Assembly (NCBI GenBank): GCA_037178975.1
Contig: JASJZH010000005.1
Location: 9,262,501 to 9,326,500 of the forward strand
Direction: 5' to 3'
DNA length: 64,000 nt
From: Oscheius tipulae
Taxonomy: Eukaryota; Nematoda; Chromadorea; Rhabditida; Rhabditidae
The position numbers were made by a program, and so were the translations under genes. The notes under the pieces were generated by a model. That model was not told the DNA's origin and did no database searches. It was given only the letters and a program-made list of their open reading frames with translations. Shown here piece after piece: positions 24,366-35,100 of the stretch (positions within the stretch are counted from its first letter, which is position 1; every line of letters begins with the position of its first letter).

Positions 24366-26355
24366 CTAAATTATGGCGAGTCCCTCGAATTTGAACTTTC
24401 CGGTCAGGAGCTGGTCATCTAGCAGCACCTTGCCGCTAATGTCAAACACGGTCACGTGGCTCGCCACCGACTTGCCTTCCTGAAAATGGTGGGGATTTTG
24501 AAATTTGAAAAATGGGCGGGAAACTTACAACTTCCTCGCTCTTCAGCGCCACGATCAGCTCGTCATCAGTGCCTGGAATGAATTGGAAAGCACTGAAGCC
24601 CTTGGTTCCCTCGTATACGCCCTTGCCGATGCGGGTGAAGCTTACTTGGTCCTGAAAATGCGGGTATGAACTTAGGTGAAAACAGCATGGGAGGGACTAC
24701 AGTTTACGATAAGATAAGAAGGAGTAAACACGAAGATTCGCGCAAGTGTATAATCTGGGTCAGTGCGGCGCAAACTAATTTGTAACAAGTGAAGTTGGGA
24801 GTTTTTGTCCGAAACGTTGAAGTATGATTGAAACTATTACAAAAGCACAGTAACTTTGACAGAAACCGACTAGAAGGGACTGGTTGACATGAACTCCAGA
24901 GAAATGAGGACTCACAAAGTTCTCGGAAGCCATTATGAGCATATTTGTACCGCGTTTCTCATCCTCAGCGTCATTGTAGGCCAGACTGGAGGAACGTCGC
25001 GGCAGCAGGAACCATTGCTGATGGACCGGGCTCCATTGTACAGACTCGTGAATCATGTAGCCGGGTGGCTTGATTCCTACAGCTTCGCGTAACTTAAATT
25101 TTAGTTTTTTTTAGGTCAAAATGTAAGTCAAATAACCTGAACATAATGTGCTCTCCAGTTCACGTGTCTAACACGTCCATTCCGATCGACGATCTTCACC
25201 CACATCGGGTGGTCGTTGATGAATTCGCCAGCCGCCGTCGACCATTCTTTGCCGAGACCGCCGATGTACAGTTCCTCGTCTTTGACCGTCATCCATTCGC
25301 CCTTGAGCGGCTTTAACTCGCGTCCGGGCCCGTCGTTCAGGAAGACCCACGGGACAACGGTTTTGTTCACAATCTGGAATTGGGATGCTCAGGGAGTTTT
25401 TTTTGGGTATAAGGTTTTTGGGCGAAGTTCGTGACGGGATTCACTGCCTGTGGTTGAAAATGGCTACGACCCACAGAACCCGGGTTCGATGCGCGTAAGT
25501 GACAAAATTTTTAGTCAAGAAAGTTGACAGGTTTACAAAATCCTTGGTTCCAAAGGGGATATAGCAGACCTTGTAAGCAAAAACTCGGGACAGGTCTCAC
25601 ATGCTGCTCGAAAATCTTGGGCAGGTACAATTGTGGGCCAAGAGAAGCAAAACAACTAATTCTACCTCGTAAATCAGCCCTGTCCGGTCATCGATGGTCA
25701 GCAACTTGCGGTCAAAAACCACGAGATCCGACAGCTCCATGGCTCGGCCTCCTGCCGCCATGTTCGTCTTCAAAATGACATCGGACTTGTCCGCCCACGA
25801 AATTGACACGGATTTTCGGTCGGCCGAGACCTAAACCATGTGTTTTTGGTTAAAAAACAACAACAAAATTACGGATAGTTCTCCCGTCTTGTAATAGCTG
25901 ATCCATTCGTTGCCGTTTAGGCTGTCGTGATCCAGATCCGTGACGACGGCGAGCTTGTGTACGGATGTACCATCTACGCGTAGCTGGAAGAGGGCGAGAT
26001 TAGGTAAAATGTGTGAGGTTGCTAGGTAACAATGCGATAAACAGGGCTAAATACAGACCTGTGTATCGGAGAGAGGGCGCGGATCGTAGGAACCTGCACT
26101 GAACTGGTTCAATTGGCCGAGGCTGCGGAGAAGAAGCCAGAAAGAAACACCTGTCAGCAGTAGTAACGCTATTACAATTATCTGAATATGTTAATAAGAC
26201 CAAAAGCCTGCTAAACTCACATTGGCATAGCTTCTACGATGTTTTCTTTTGAATCGGGAGCCGTTTAATCGTGGCAGTCGCTCTTCTATCAAAAGACGAG
26301 TGTCTGAGCCATCTAGCGAACTGCCACTACCCGATCTTTCTTTCCGCACCCTCAT
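24366..26355 (-). CDS. CANT1: calcium-activated nucleotidase 1 (apyrase)
   Basis: CANT1 hydrolyses UDP and GDP in the ER/Golgi lumen and so supports glycosylation. The eight exons are 26221-26355, 26059-26181, 25873-25983, 25666-25830, 25137-25373, 24916-25092, 24529-24651 and 24366-24479, all phase 0, giving 394 residues, the normal length. A type II anchor (IIVIALLLLTGVSFWLLL) lies at about residues 46-63. The propeller domain shows DLDHDSLNGNEW, VVFDRKLLTIDDRTG, WVFLNDGPG, GEWMTVKDEELYIGG, PPGYMIHESVQW, FLPRR and ALKSEE. It ends KFEGLAII. Exon 6 requires an AAG acceptor at 25093. The likely trans-splice site TTTTCAG lies about eight bases before the ATG. Confidence 0.96.
25411..25502 (+). 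repeat. tRNA-like repeat (family D), copy 1
   Basis: AAGGTTTTTGGGCGAAGTT, GTGACGGGATTCACTGCC and CCCGGGTTCGATGCGCG occur in the same order as in the copy at 44304-44409. The end carries a B-box-like GGGTTCGA. It lies in CANT1 intron 4. Confidence 0.65.
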
Positions 26356-26836
26356 GATGGCTGAAAAGGCTAAACTTTCACAAGAAAGGGATAAAAAAAA
26401 GAGGAGGAAATAAGGGAAAGACAAGAACTGAAGTGGATGATGTGGATTTTTGATCTTGTGCGTAACTGAAATTGGCGGCGATTCAAAATTATTCTCTTGC
26501 CATTTTCAACATCTTCTGTCTCTATTATTCCTTTCTCGTTTTTTCATCACTTTTTCTTGTTGGCGGCTTAAATAATCTTTGCTTAGTCAAGGTTACGCGT
26601 ATTGGATGAGCAGATCGCGAGCTCTGATCAAAATTTCATTAAATCCAAGCTCGCCACGTCATAGAAGACCACATTTTGCAATTACGTGCTTCGTTTGCTC
26701 AAAAGTTAAAGTAATTGGAGCCCCTCTTCAATTCTCGGAGCTGCCGTAATTTGGTGCTTCTCGTAGTGCTAATATATCATTTCTTTTCTCTTCTTTCCGT
26801 CTTTTTCTCTTTAGAGAATTGTGTTCTTTTCAGAAT
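26356..26836. other. spacer between divergent CANT1 and MRPL47 genes
   Basis: This is a likely shared promoter region. It is pyrimidine-rich toward the MRPL47 side and has no open frame of note. TTCTTTTCAG ends four bases before the MRPL47 ATG. Confidence 0.5.
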
Positions 26837-27928
26837 AATGCTCCAGAGCTGGAAAAGGCTTACTATCTTGACGAGGTAGTTGTACAAGCTTGGTATTTAT
26901 AAATAATGTAACTTCAGTTTCCGACAATTCTCCTACACGGCACCCTGCCTCAACGATGTCGAAGCGCAGTTTTTTGACGAGAAGGATAACCAAGGAGTCT
27001 CGGAGCTGCGACCAAAACAGCGTCCAGGACGAAGCTGGACAGCGGATGAGCTACGCCTGAAGAGCAATACGGATTTGCACAAACTTTGGTAAGGTTTTCG
27101 GCTTTGCTCATTAGAAAATCGTCGACTCTTCTGATATCCATATTTCCCTGCCCATTCACTAGTACTTAGCATGTAAAATACTTTCTTTAGAACCAAGTAC
27201 CAGTTGAAATTCCATAAAAAAAAATCTCTCTTTGCGTTCTAATTGATTCTTGTTCACGCTGGTTTCGATCAAAGTTGTATAGACTCCCTAGCGTTACTAG
27301 TAGACCACAGGCAAACGGCTTTTTACTGACAGAAATATTTTTCTCATAATTTCTCTTCCAGGTACGTCTGTCTGAAGGAGAGGAACATGCTCATGACAAT
27401 GCAGAAGGCTTACATTACCCGGGCCCGATATATGCCGAATCCGGAGCGTTTGGATCGAGTAAAAGAGGTGACTTTGCCTTGTTTTCATCAAAATTTCCCC
27501 CTTCAGACAATGGGAAATATTCAAGACGTTATTCACGAGAGAAACGACGCCTTCTACCGTCTGGAGACCGGCGATGGGGCCGATCCGCCCGAAAGAACTG
27601 TAACCTCGTTCATGGGATTCACCTACAAGTCGGTTTTTTGGCTTTTCGCCCAAAAATCGAGATTTCAGACAACCGGCCACCGAACATTACGAGCAGGAGA
27701 GCGGGAAGAAGAGCTACGAGGTCCCCTACCTGGATTCCGATGCCTACATGATGCAAAAGCTGTGGAAGGAAAAGGAGTTCATGAAGAATCGCGACAGGTT
27801 CGTATTAACCCTATTCTTTTGAAAATGGTGGTTTCAGAGCCGACGAGATGAGCCTCCGTCGCAGCCAAACGGAAAAAATGCAACGATTCCGACGAGGCGG
27901 CCCGCGCACCTTCAATCGCCTCGAATAG
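26837..27928 (+). CDS. MRPL47: mitochondrial ribosomal protein L47 (uL29m)
   Basis: This protein belongs to the large subunit of the mitochondrial ribosome. The six exons are 26837-26874, 26918-27088, 27362-27467, 27507-27628, 27669-27797 and 27838-27928, in frame, giving 218 residues. The basic, Ser/Thr-rich N-terminus (MLQSWKRLTILTSFRQFSY) fits a mitochondrial presequence. The conserved uL29m core reads FFDEKDN, GRSWTADELRLKSNTDLHKLW, YVCLKERNMLMTM and NPERLDRVKE. It ends RFRRGGPRTFNRLE. The ATG lies directly after a TTTTCAG acceptor. Introns are 38-43 nt apart from one of 273 nt. Confidence 0.92.
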
Positions 27929-28721
27929 CCACAGCGGTTTGTATCATTTTAGAATGTTCTTTTTTGTTATTGTTGATCAATTAAACGTCTTTTTCATAAC
28001 AGTCACATTTTGATAGCTGTCTGCCAGTTTCGTTAGACTCAAAGTCTCCTTACCAGATGATAAGACATTTCGAGATTTCACTTGTCAACAATAGTGGACA
28101 GTTTCGTTCTGTCGGAAGCAAAACCGGAAAGTCAAAAGAAGATTGGGAGAGCACACTGGACCGATAAACACTCGCTATGGAAATAGAGTATCAATTTTGG
28201 GAAAGCAAACAATCACAGTTGGCTTCTCGCATTGTGAAGGGATCTCAGGTATTCAGACATCGGTGAAGCGAGTCTGTTCGATCCTAAATGACTTCTGTGA
28301 TTCTCTACGGTGTGGAAATCAGTTTCCTGGCATAAACCGACAGCAGCATATCTAGCTAGGGAATAGAGCTACTTCTAACAGATGACAGTTTTTAAAGAGA
28401 GCCGGAAGTGTTTCCTGACAAAGCTACAGTAACCCCAATTTTTTTTTCATCTATTTAAAATTGTGCGCGCGTCTGTCTGTGTGTTTGAAGCCGTCTGTTT
28501 GCAGCCGTCTTAGAGTTCAGTGCTAGCGTAAAAGTTGGTGGAGTCTACAGTATGCCACCAGTTAACCCCGTTCCTGAAGGGACTATATGCTCTGGGTCGC
28601 CAGAAGGTTCTTTTATGCGTAGAATTCGAAAATAGAGTCGAAAACAGGCAAATGCATCGGAAAAGCATAGATGATAGACGGAAGAAAAAAATGTTATTAT
28701 GTGTTGGAAAACTACAAAGTT
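27929..28721. other. spacer between convergent genes, nothing recognised
   Basis: AATTAAA near 27978 may serve as the MRPL47 poly-A signal. No coding chain or repeat family member was identified. Confidence 0.45.
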
Positions 28722-29082
28722 CTAAACTACGTGTTCGTAACTCGGCGGGGAAATCTTCGTTCCCAGTAGAGGAGCGGCTTCGTAGATGACATAGCGCTGT
28801 TCGTCTTTCATTCTCAGAAGACAGGCATGTATATACAGCAAGATTCCGACTCCCAGAAGCACTGCTGATAACGTCAGCAGCGTCCAGTCTAAGAATAGTC
28901 CTTGTTTTCCAAAATTGGAACTTACACAGCTGTGGATAAGCGGTGGAGTATTGGTAGTAGAGAGTATCGTTGAAATCGATACAGGAGGCGATCGCGGGAA
29001 AGAGTGCAAGAAAAATGAGAAGCATTGCAATAAAAAGAGACGAGAGATACTCAGGAAGAGTTATCGAGGTGCGGATGAACAA
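28722..29082 (-). CDS. small single-pass membrane protein with PPxY tail
   Basis: The two exons are 28926-29082 and 28722-28888 (37-nt intron, phase 1), giving 107 residues. A long hydrophobic N-terminal stretch (YLSSLFIAMLLIFLALFPAI) is a signal peptide or first anchor. A short luminal part (NDTLYYQYSTAYPQLYW, with NDT as a possible glycosylation site) leads to a second membrane segment (TLLTLSAVLLGVGILLYI) and a cytosolic tail. The tail ends ISPPSYEHVV, which holds a PPxY motif (PPSY) of the kind bound by WW domains of NEDD4-type ligases. No family was recognised. Confidence 0.65.
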
Positions 29083-29497
29083 ATACGGACAGACTGATAA
29101 GGAACACGAGGGCTATCCTGGGCATCAATAGACATTTTGTCCTGACAAATATTCACATAGAGGAGGGAAATAGCAGTTTTGTTTAGCTGACGGTAACTTC
29201 GCAGCCATGTAGTCTTGGCATAGAATTGGTAACCAGCCGCCTCCGACAGTTGCGCCGTACAAGGACGGGACAGATATCTGTCTCTCTGTCTCTCTAAGGT
29301 ATGGCCTGTCGTAAAGTACTGTGGCGTGGAGATGCGGGTTCTACAAGAGCTGATATTTAGAAAAGACTTTATCTAGAGAAGAGAGTTGATACGGAAAAGG
29401 GCTTACCTACGTTTTGGAAGGCGGCCCGAGACCGACTGCCAAAGGCCAGAGACATGGAGCAGCGGGTTCAACTACAGTCGCTCACGAGTAACGTGAC
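29083..29497. other. spacer, no supported gene
   Basis: A short TCTGTCTCTCTGTCTC tract lies near 29277-29295. Otherwise I see nothing. Confidence 0.45.
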
Positions 29498-30192
29498 ATG
29501 GAGCCGCTGAACAGAGACATGGCCTTTCTGTGCTTATTCTATACCGTGGTCTGGAGTGGGTCTTATGTGTTCGGTCCCGAACACCTGGTATTTTAGGGTT
29601 TCAAGTTCGTAAAGCTAACATAATAAAATCTCTTCGCCCAACACTCATTCGGAAGTAATCAGAAGACCATGGAACGTTCATAATATCAAGGGGAGACTGT
29701 CTTATTGTCTCATTTCCGTATTCATATCCTGTCGTTTCTCAAATAGAAGAGCGGTCTCGGCATTTCTTTCCCGGTGTTTTCTTACTTCAGTCTTCTACCT
29801 CTAGTCTCAAGAGTTCGTACAGTCGTTTGCTTCCGGATCAGGCTCGGAGAGGTCTTATCCTTCGGCCCCGAAAACAACAGAGCCTCTGTTCTGAGCGTGA
29901 GCAAACACAGTGGTTCTCCTCCTCCTCAGAGATCGTCCTCGATCTGGCGTCAGACCTCTGCGTCAAGGGCACATATCGCATAACCGTCATTCGGGGGGAG
30001 AGATGGTCGACTTTCATCGATCGACATAATTGCCCAGCTACTGTGACTCACTTTGTCGGAAAGTCTCGGTCAGCTGACTGTTTCTGTCCTCTTTAGGCGC
30101 CTGGACGCCCTGTTTGCAATCCTTTTGTGGACACGCGCAGTCCGCTCCACTATCCTCCAGCCTCCATATACCATTTCGCCATTCCTTGCTGA
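29498..30192 (+). CDS. putative secreted or membrane protein, family unknown
   Basis: The three-exon model is 29498-29587, 29791-30042 and 30097-30192, all phase 0, giving 145 residues. The N-terminal MAFLCLFYTVVWSGS stretch looks like a signal peptide, starting at a second Met after MEPLNRD. The body contains LLPDQARRGLILRPRK and SDLCVKGTYRITVIRG. The end is Cys-bearing (RHNCPAT, RPVCNPFVDTRS, FAIPC). If exon 3 is skipped, the frame runs on to a TAG at 30094-30096. I recognise no domain. Support is exon phase and composition only. Confidence 0.45.
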
Positions 30193-31108
30193 GGGATGGT
30201 TGTTGTCGCTGGGTAGAGCAGCTGCCCCGTGCTGTTTACGAGGGAGACACGCGACTCTCACCCCTTATTTGGGCAACACCAATCAACAAATTTCTGTTTT
30301 TTTTTTTCCCTCGTATCCTGATAGCTGGCCTCTCAAGACACCCCTTCTACTACTTTTATAAACAATAAACACTTAGCGAACTGGTCGCAACTACTATGGC
30401 TTGCGTCCCCCCTTTTTTGTTCCCCTCTAACCGCTTTCGACCGCTGAATAGGCAATTGCAGCTGGCTGGAACACTTGTCCATACCTCCTCTGGATCCAGT
30501 TTCCACAATTTTTTGCCCCTTTTTCGGTATAGGCTGTCCCACAAAAGCCGCTTTACTCAAAATTGACTTTGGTGTCAAAATAATACTTAACAAGAAAAAA
30601 TAGGTTTGGGGGACACATATTCAATCGTCGTTTCCCGCCCTACAATCTTGGCTAGTCCACATTTGACGTGCTGAGATGGTATAGGTAGAATCTTATAGTG
30701 CAACATCGCGCTTGTTCCAAGCCATTATTCATGGTCAAAACAGCATTTTTCAGCTAAATGATGTTCTGCAAAGTTGTGAAGTTCGATCAGGCCTACAAAT
30801 TTAACAAGCTTGCTATTGCGGAAAGCTGAAAATAATATTTTTTTGACAGAAATTGTTTGTGTAAGGCACAGAAATAATAGTTTTGTTACGGTCATATGAC
30901 GACTTAAATCGAAAAAGAACTCCTATTTCTGCCATAAACGTGGCTATTTTTGCCTCGTATTGAACTGAAAACAGGTGGCTGGGGATTAGTCATTTCGGCC
31001 CGTCTCTCCCTCTAGAGGCGTAACAGTTTATTGGTATTGACTGACTCATTCGCAAACTATCAACGACACTGACTGCTCATTCATTTCTGCTTATATTTCA
31101 GTTCCAAC
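30193..31108. other. spacer with a family B hairpin, no supported gene
   Basis: A hairpin copy lies at 30760-30806. A TATATTTCAG acceptor ends at 31101, just before the thymosin start codon. Confidence 0.5.
30760..30806. repeat. family B hairpin, copy 3
   Basis: GATGTTCTGCAAAGTTGTGAA is preceded by CAGCATTTTTCAGC and followed after the inner arm by AGCTGAAAATA. This suggests the full element has outer arms as well. Confidence 0.65.
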
Positions 31109-32014
31109 ATGTCCTCTCCCACCACCGCTGAAATGCCCAAGATCCCGGCCGATCTGGCCCAGGATGTCATCGGAAAGGTCGAGCTGAAGAAGGTTGAGAC
31201 CGTCGAGAAGAATGTTCTGCCTTCCAAGGAAGGTGAGTTTCTTTATAGTAGCTTTTGTGGAAAAGCTGGCTTCAGATGTCGCTCAGGAGCGTCAGCATGT
31301 CGAAATGCTGACAGGAATCGAGAACTTCTCGGCCGATCAGCTGAAGCATGCTGACTGTCATGAGAAGCACGTCCTCCCCTCTCCTGATGGTCAGTTTATT
31401 CGTTTTTGAGGGATCAAGATGACATTTTTGGTTTTTTTGATATTTTGCTTGTAGAGCAGATCAATTGCTATAACTTTTCAGAATATCAATAAGTTCGAAA
31501 ACACCCTAGGATCCGTTTCGGTACTTGCCGCAATGAAGATGTCCCAGCGCGTCTGAGTATTTGACTTGGTTTGCATGTTTCAAACACAAGACAGCATTTT
31601 TCAATTTTTTGATGTTCTGCAAATTTGTAGCCCTTGATCAGCTCTACAACTTTGCACTACATCACAAAACTCCAAAATGCTCTTTTGACCCCGAAAAAAA
31701 CCCGGATAAAAACTTCTGTTTCTACCAGAGCCAGTTAAAAAGCTCAAGTTCAGACATCAAGCAGGAGAAGCAGCACCAGGAGCTCACCACGAACATTGAG
31801 GCCTTCAGCCCGAAGAAACTCCGTCATACCGAGACTGAGGAAAAGTCCGTCCTGCCCTCGAAGGAGGACATTGCCCGCGAGAAGGTGCCCGTCTCGGCTG
31901 CCCATTTCGACAAGAACCAGCTGAAGCACGTCGAGCCCACGGTCAAGACCGGAGTCGAAGGTGGTTTTCACTTGGTTCCCGGTCTAAACCCATTTTTCAG
32001 TTATCGACCAATGA
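31109..32014 (+). CDS. tth-1: tetrathymosin (four thymosin-beta repeats)
   Basis: This actin-binding cytosolic protein has four exons, 31109-31232, 31276-31389, 31754-31960 and 32001-32014, in frame, giving 152 residues. Four thymosin-beta/WH2-type repeats follow one another, marked by LKKVET…NVLPSKED, LKHADC…HVLPSPDD, LRHTET…SVLPSKED and LKHVEPTVKTGVE. The linkers are QERQH- and QEKQH-type helices. The last exon has only 14 nt (VIDQ then TGA) behind a clean TTTTTCAG acceptor. A nematode four-repeat thymosin is known as TTH-1 in C. elegans. Intron 2 carries a family B hairpin. AATAAA lies near 32068. Confidence 0.96.
31611..31655. repeat. family B hairpin, copy 4
   Basis: GATGTTCTGCAAATTTGTAG is followed by CTCTACAACTTTGC, with a clear palindromic core. 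It lies in thymosin intron 2, with GACAGCATTTTTCAA on the left as in copy 3. Confidence 0.75.
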
Positions 32015-32127
32015 ACAAGCATATTAAAATCACTTCACCGCCTTTAATCTATTTGTATGTTCAACGAATAAATGTTTGCCCCAAAAGCGAGCTCATTTTC
32101 AAAGAAAAGCGGGCCGGTTATTAATCA

Positions 32128-35100
32128 ATGATCCCTGTAAACTATTGGGTAATAGTTTTTGAATTTGGACCATTCCCGCCTGAGTTTGACGCCAACGCGG
32201 TCGCACTAGAGCAGACTTACGCGGACGCGGCCGTCATCGACTCGGCTCCTAGGACGAATCCTTCCACGCAAGACCTGTTCGTTTCGGCGCTAACTAAAAA
32301 GATTGGAAATGTCCACTTCTCGAGGTTTGTTCAATTGTCTCGGATAGGGAAATACTGAGATTTTACAAATTAAAAACTTTGTTTTATGTGAGTATTGATT
32401 GGTGACCCATTTTCGAAAAAGAGTCATTTTTTTCTAGAAAATATGTTCAGGTGTCGGGAGACGAAGAAGAGGCGAGAGGGAGAGTGAGACGGTCCATGTA
32501 GAAGATAAGACTGAGGATGTTCCGACTCCAAGAAGAGGTTAGTTCGACTACTATAATTTGACTCATCGCCCCTGTCCAAATTTAGTCCGGGCCCTGTCAA
32601 TTGTCTCCGTTACATTGTCCCAGATTTACACTGTCTGTGTCAGCTGATGCACGGTCAAATATCCGGTCACTATCTGAACATGCCCCATACACTCTGTCTC
32701 CATGTATGTCTGTCTGTGATGTCTCTGTCTGCCCGGTCAAACACTTTAATTGCCCCAGTCAACTTATCTCTCTCATGTTCCTGCCGCTGTCTATCGGTAT
32801 CTGTCAGTCTCTTCCATCTCTAGCTGTTCCAGTCAGATAGGAATGTCCCTCCATATCAAAATAATCTGTCTTTGGCAGCTTGTTTCTATCAAGCAAAATC
32901 AGCCAATCTCTTTCTCTGTCCCTGCTCAACTCTAATCTTGTCGCCTGTCAACCTGTCAATCTCTCTCTCCCAATCAAACTGTCACCCTTGTGATCTGTAT
33001 CTGTTAGCTTCATTCAATCCCTTAAAATTCTGCTCCTCTATGTTATTACACTCCTGTCACTTTCAGTATCAACTTGCCCTGTCTCTCAGCTGTTATCAAC
33101 CTACTCGAAATTCCCCCAGATAGAAGCAAACTTCTTATATTCACTTGAGCTTTGAAAAAACCCAGTCATACTGTTGAATGTAACTTGTCGTAACCAAAAA
33201 ATTTATGGAACAGTTTGGTAAAAGCTGTTTTCAGGTCGCAAACCAGCCCAGCCCATTAGCGAATCCGATATAGTACCGAAGGGGAAGAGGAGAAAGGTAG
33301 AGAAGGAGCCGAAAACAGAGCCTGAAGACTTTGACAACGATGTTAACAGGTACTTTTTTGACCGTCAGTGAATTTAATCCATCTGGATTTAGATCTCGAC
33401 CTCGACTCGTCTCTGCCACTGAGGACAGCTCAGATTCTGTTCAGCGGAGCTCTAGGCAGCGACAGCCGAGTAGGAGAATGATGGAGAGCAAGGAGGTGAG
33501 GGGAAATCGAGCTTGGCGATACCCTGTATGAATTTTAAGCGCGAAAAAATGTTTGCTTCTTGTTGGTTTTGAACCCAAGCCGTTCGCTTCGTAGTCGGAA
33601 CGCTTGTCGACTGCGTCATCCGGTACGCGCCAAACGTTTGCCTCACGGCGTGTTATGTGCGTTGAAGTCCCGCCCTCGAAATAGGAATATGGCGCGAGAA
33701 AAACTAGCGACGCCTTTTGCATGGGCATAACACGCTGTGGCCGGGTATTATGAGGCATAGTAGGATGGGACTCCAACAAGAGAATTAACAGATTCGAATA
33801 TTTGTATCGTTGTCTGACGAGAAGTTCCTTTTTCAGAGCGAGGTAATGGTAAAGGAGCAGCTGGCCCAGCCGAAGAAACGTCTCAGTTCACTCAGACAAG
33901 AAGAAGCGGACCAGATGTCCGTGGAGACGGAAGAAGTTCCTTTCGAGCCGGAAGAGATAACAGTCGAAGAGAAACCGAAGAAGCCAATCCGTAAGAAGAA
34001 CGAGAGAACTGAAGAAGTCGCTCCGATGGTCCAACCAGAACTGGAACAACCAACGGAATCTCCAAAAGTCGTCTTCAAGACGGTGACACAACAACCGGAG
34101 CTCCCGAAGGAAGTCGGAATGCTCGGTGCTCAGAAGAAGGCATTCGCGGCTGGTCCCTCGACTGCCATGGTCACCAAGCCCATCTTCCCGATGAGATGTG
34201 AGTCAATTCTTCTGTGTGAGCGTAAAATCAAAACTTTTGTCAAAGGCCGTGATCGAATCCGCCAATTTTTGAACAGTCTTACCGACTGCGCTGTGGGGCT
34301 TAAAAGGACACTGACATTGCAGGTGCATGGGTGCACGGGGAAAGCGTTTTTAAATCGGCTCCCGCCACGAACTTCCCTCTAAATGTGCTTTTTATGCATT
34401 TTTCGATGCTTTACCCACACTTTCGTGACTTCTAAGTGTGTCTAATCGACTCAGCCCCAAAAGCGACTTCAGAAACGTTAACTTCGACACCAAAAATACC
34501 GAGAATAAGGAGTTGGCAAAACGCTGTCTTTCCCCTTGTACGGTCATTTTCTTCTTTTTTTTTCTTGGCAATTTGTCGAAATAGGCTATTCTAGGGTAGT
34601 AATTGACAGGCGGATCGATTAAACAGTCGAGAAATGCCGAATGAAACTGAAATCAAAGACTTCTGACATTCTCGCACAAAATTCGAATTCAAAAACGTGT
34701 ATCGGGGACACCCATACACTCGCAATGTCGGGGTCCCTTTAAGACGGCGCGCAAATCCTATTGAGTACGGTAATATAGATTTTCAATTTTCCGCATCTTG
34801 TGCAGTCCAAAAATGCTGTTGAATCCTTTTTTAACCTCTAAATTTTAGCCGGAACTACCAAGCCTGTTATTGGCTCCCCAATAGTAGTCGCTCCTCGAAC
34901 TCCGACCGTCAGATATGTGGAGAAGTCTATGGCTGCCTCGTCTTCAAAGGTCTGTCGTTCCTTCTGACTTTCTATGTCAATCTCTTTTAGTTCATGCCCG
35001 GTCCGTCAAATCAGATCGAGAAGAGAACTGTGACAACAGCCATTCCGCGTCCACTTAGAATAGAACCGAAAATAACCGAATCGGATCTGGGTGGCAGCTA

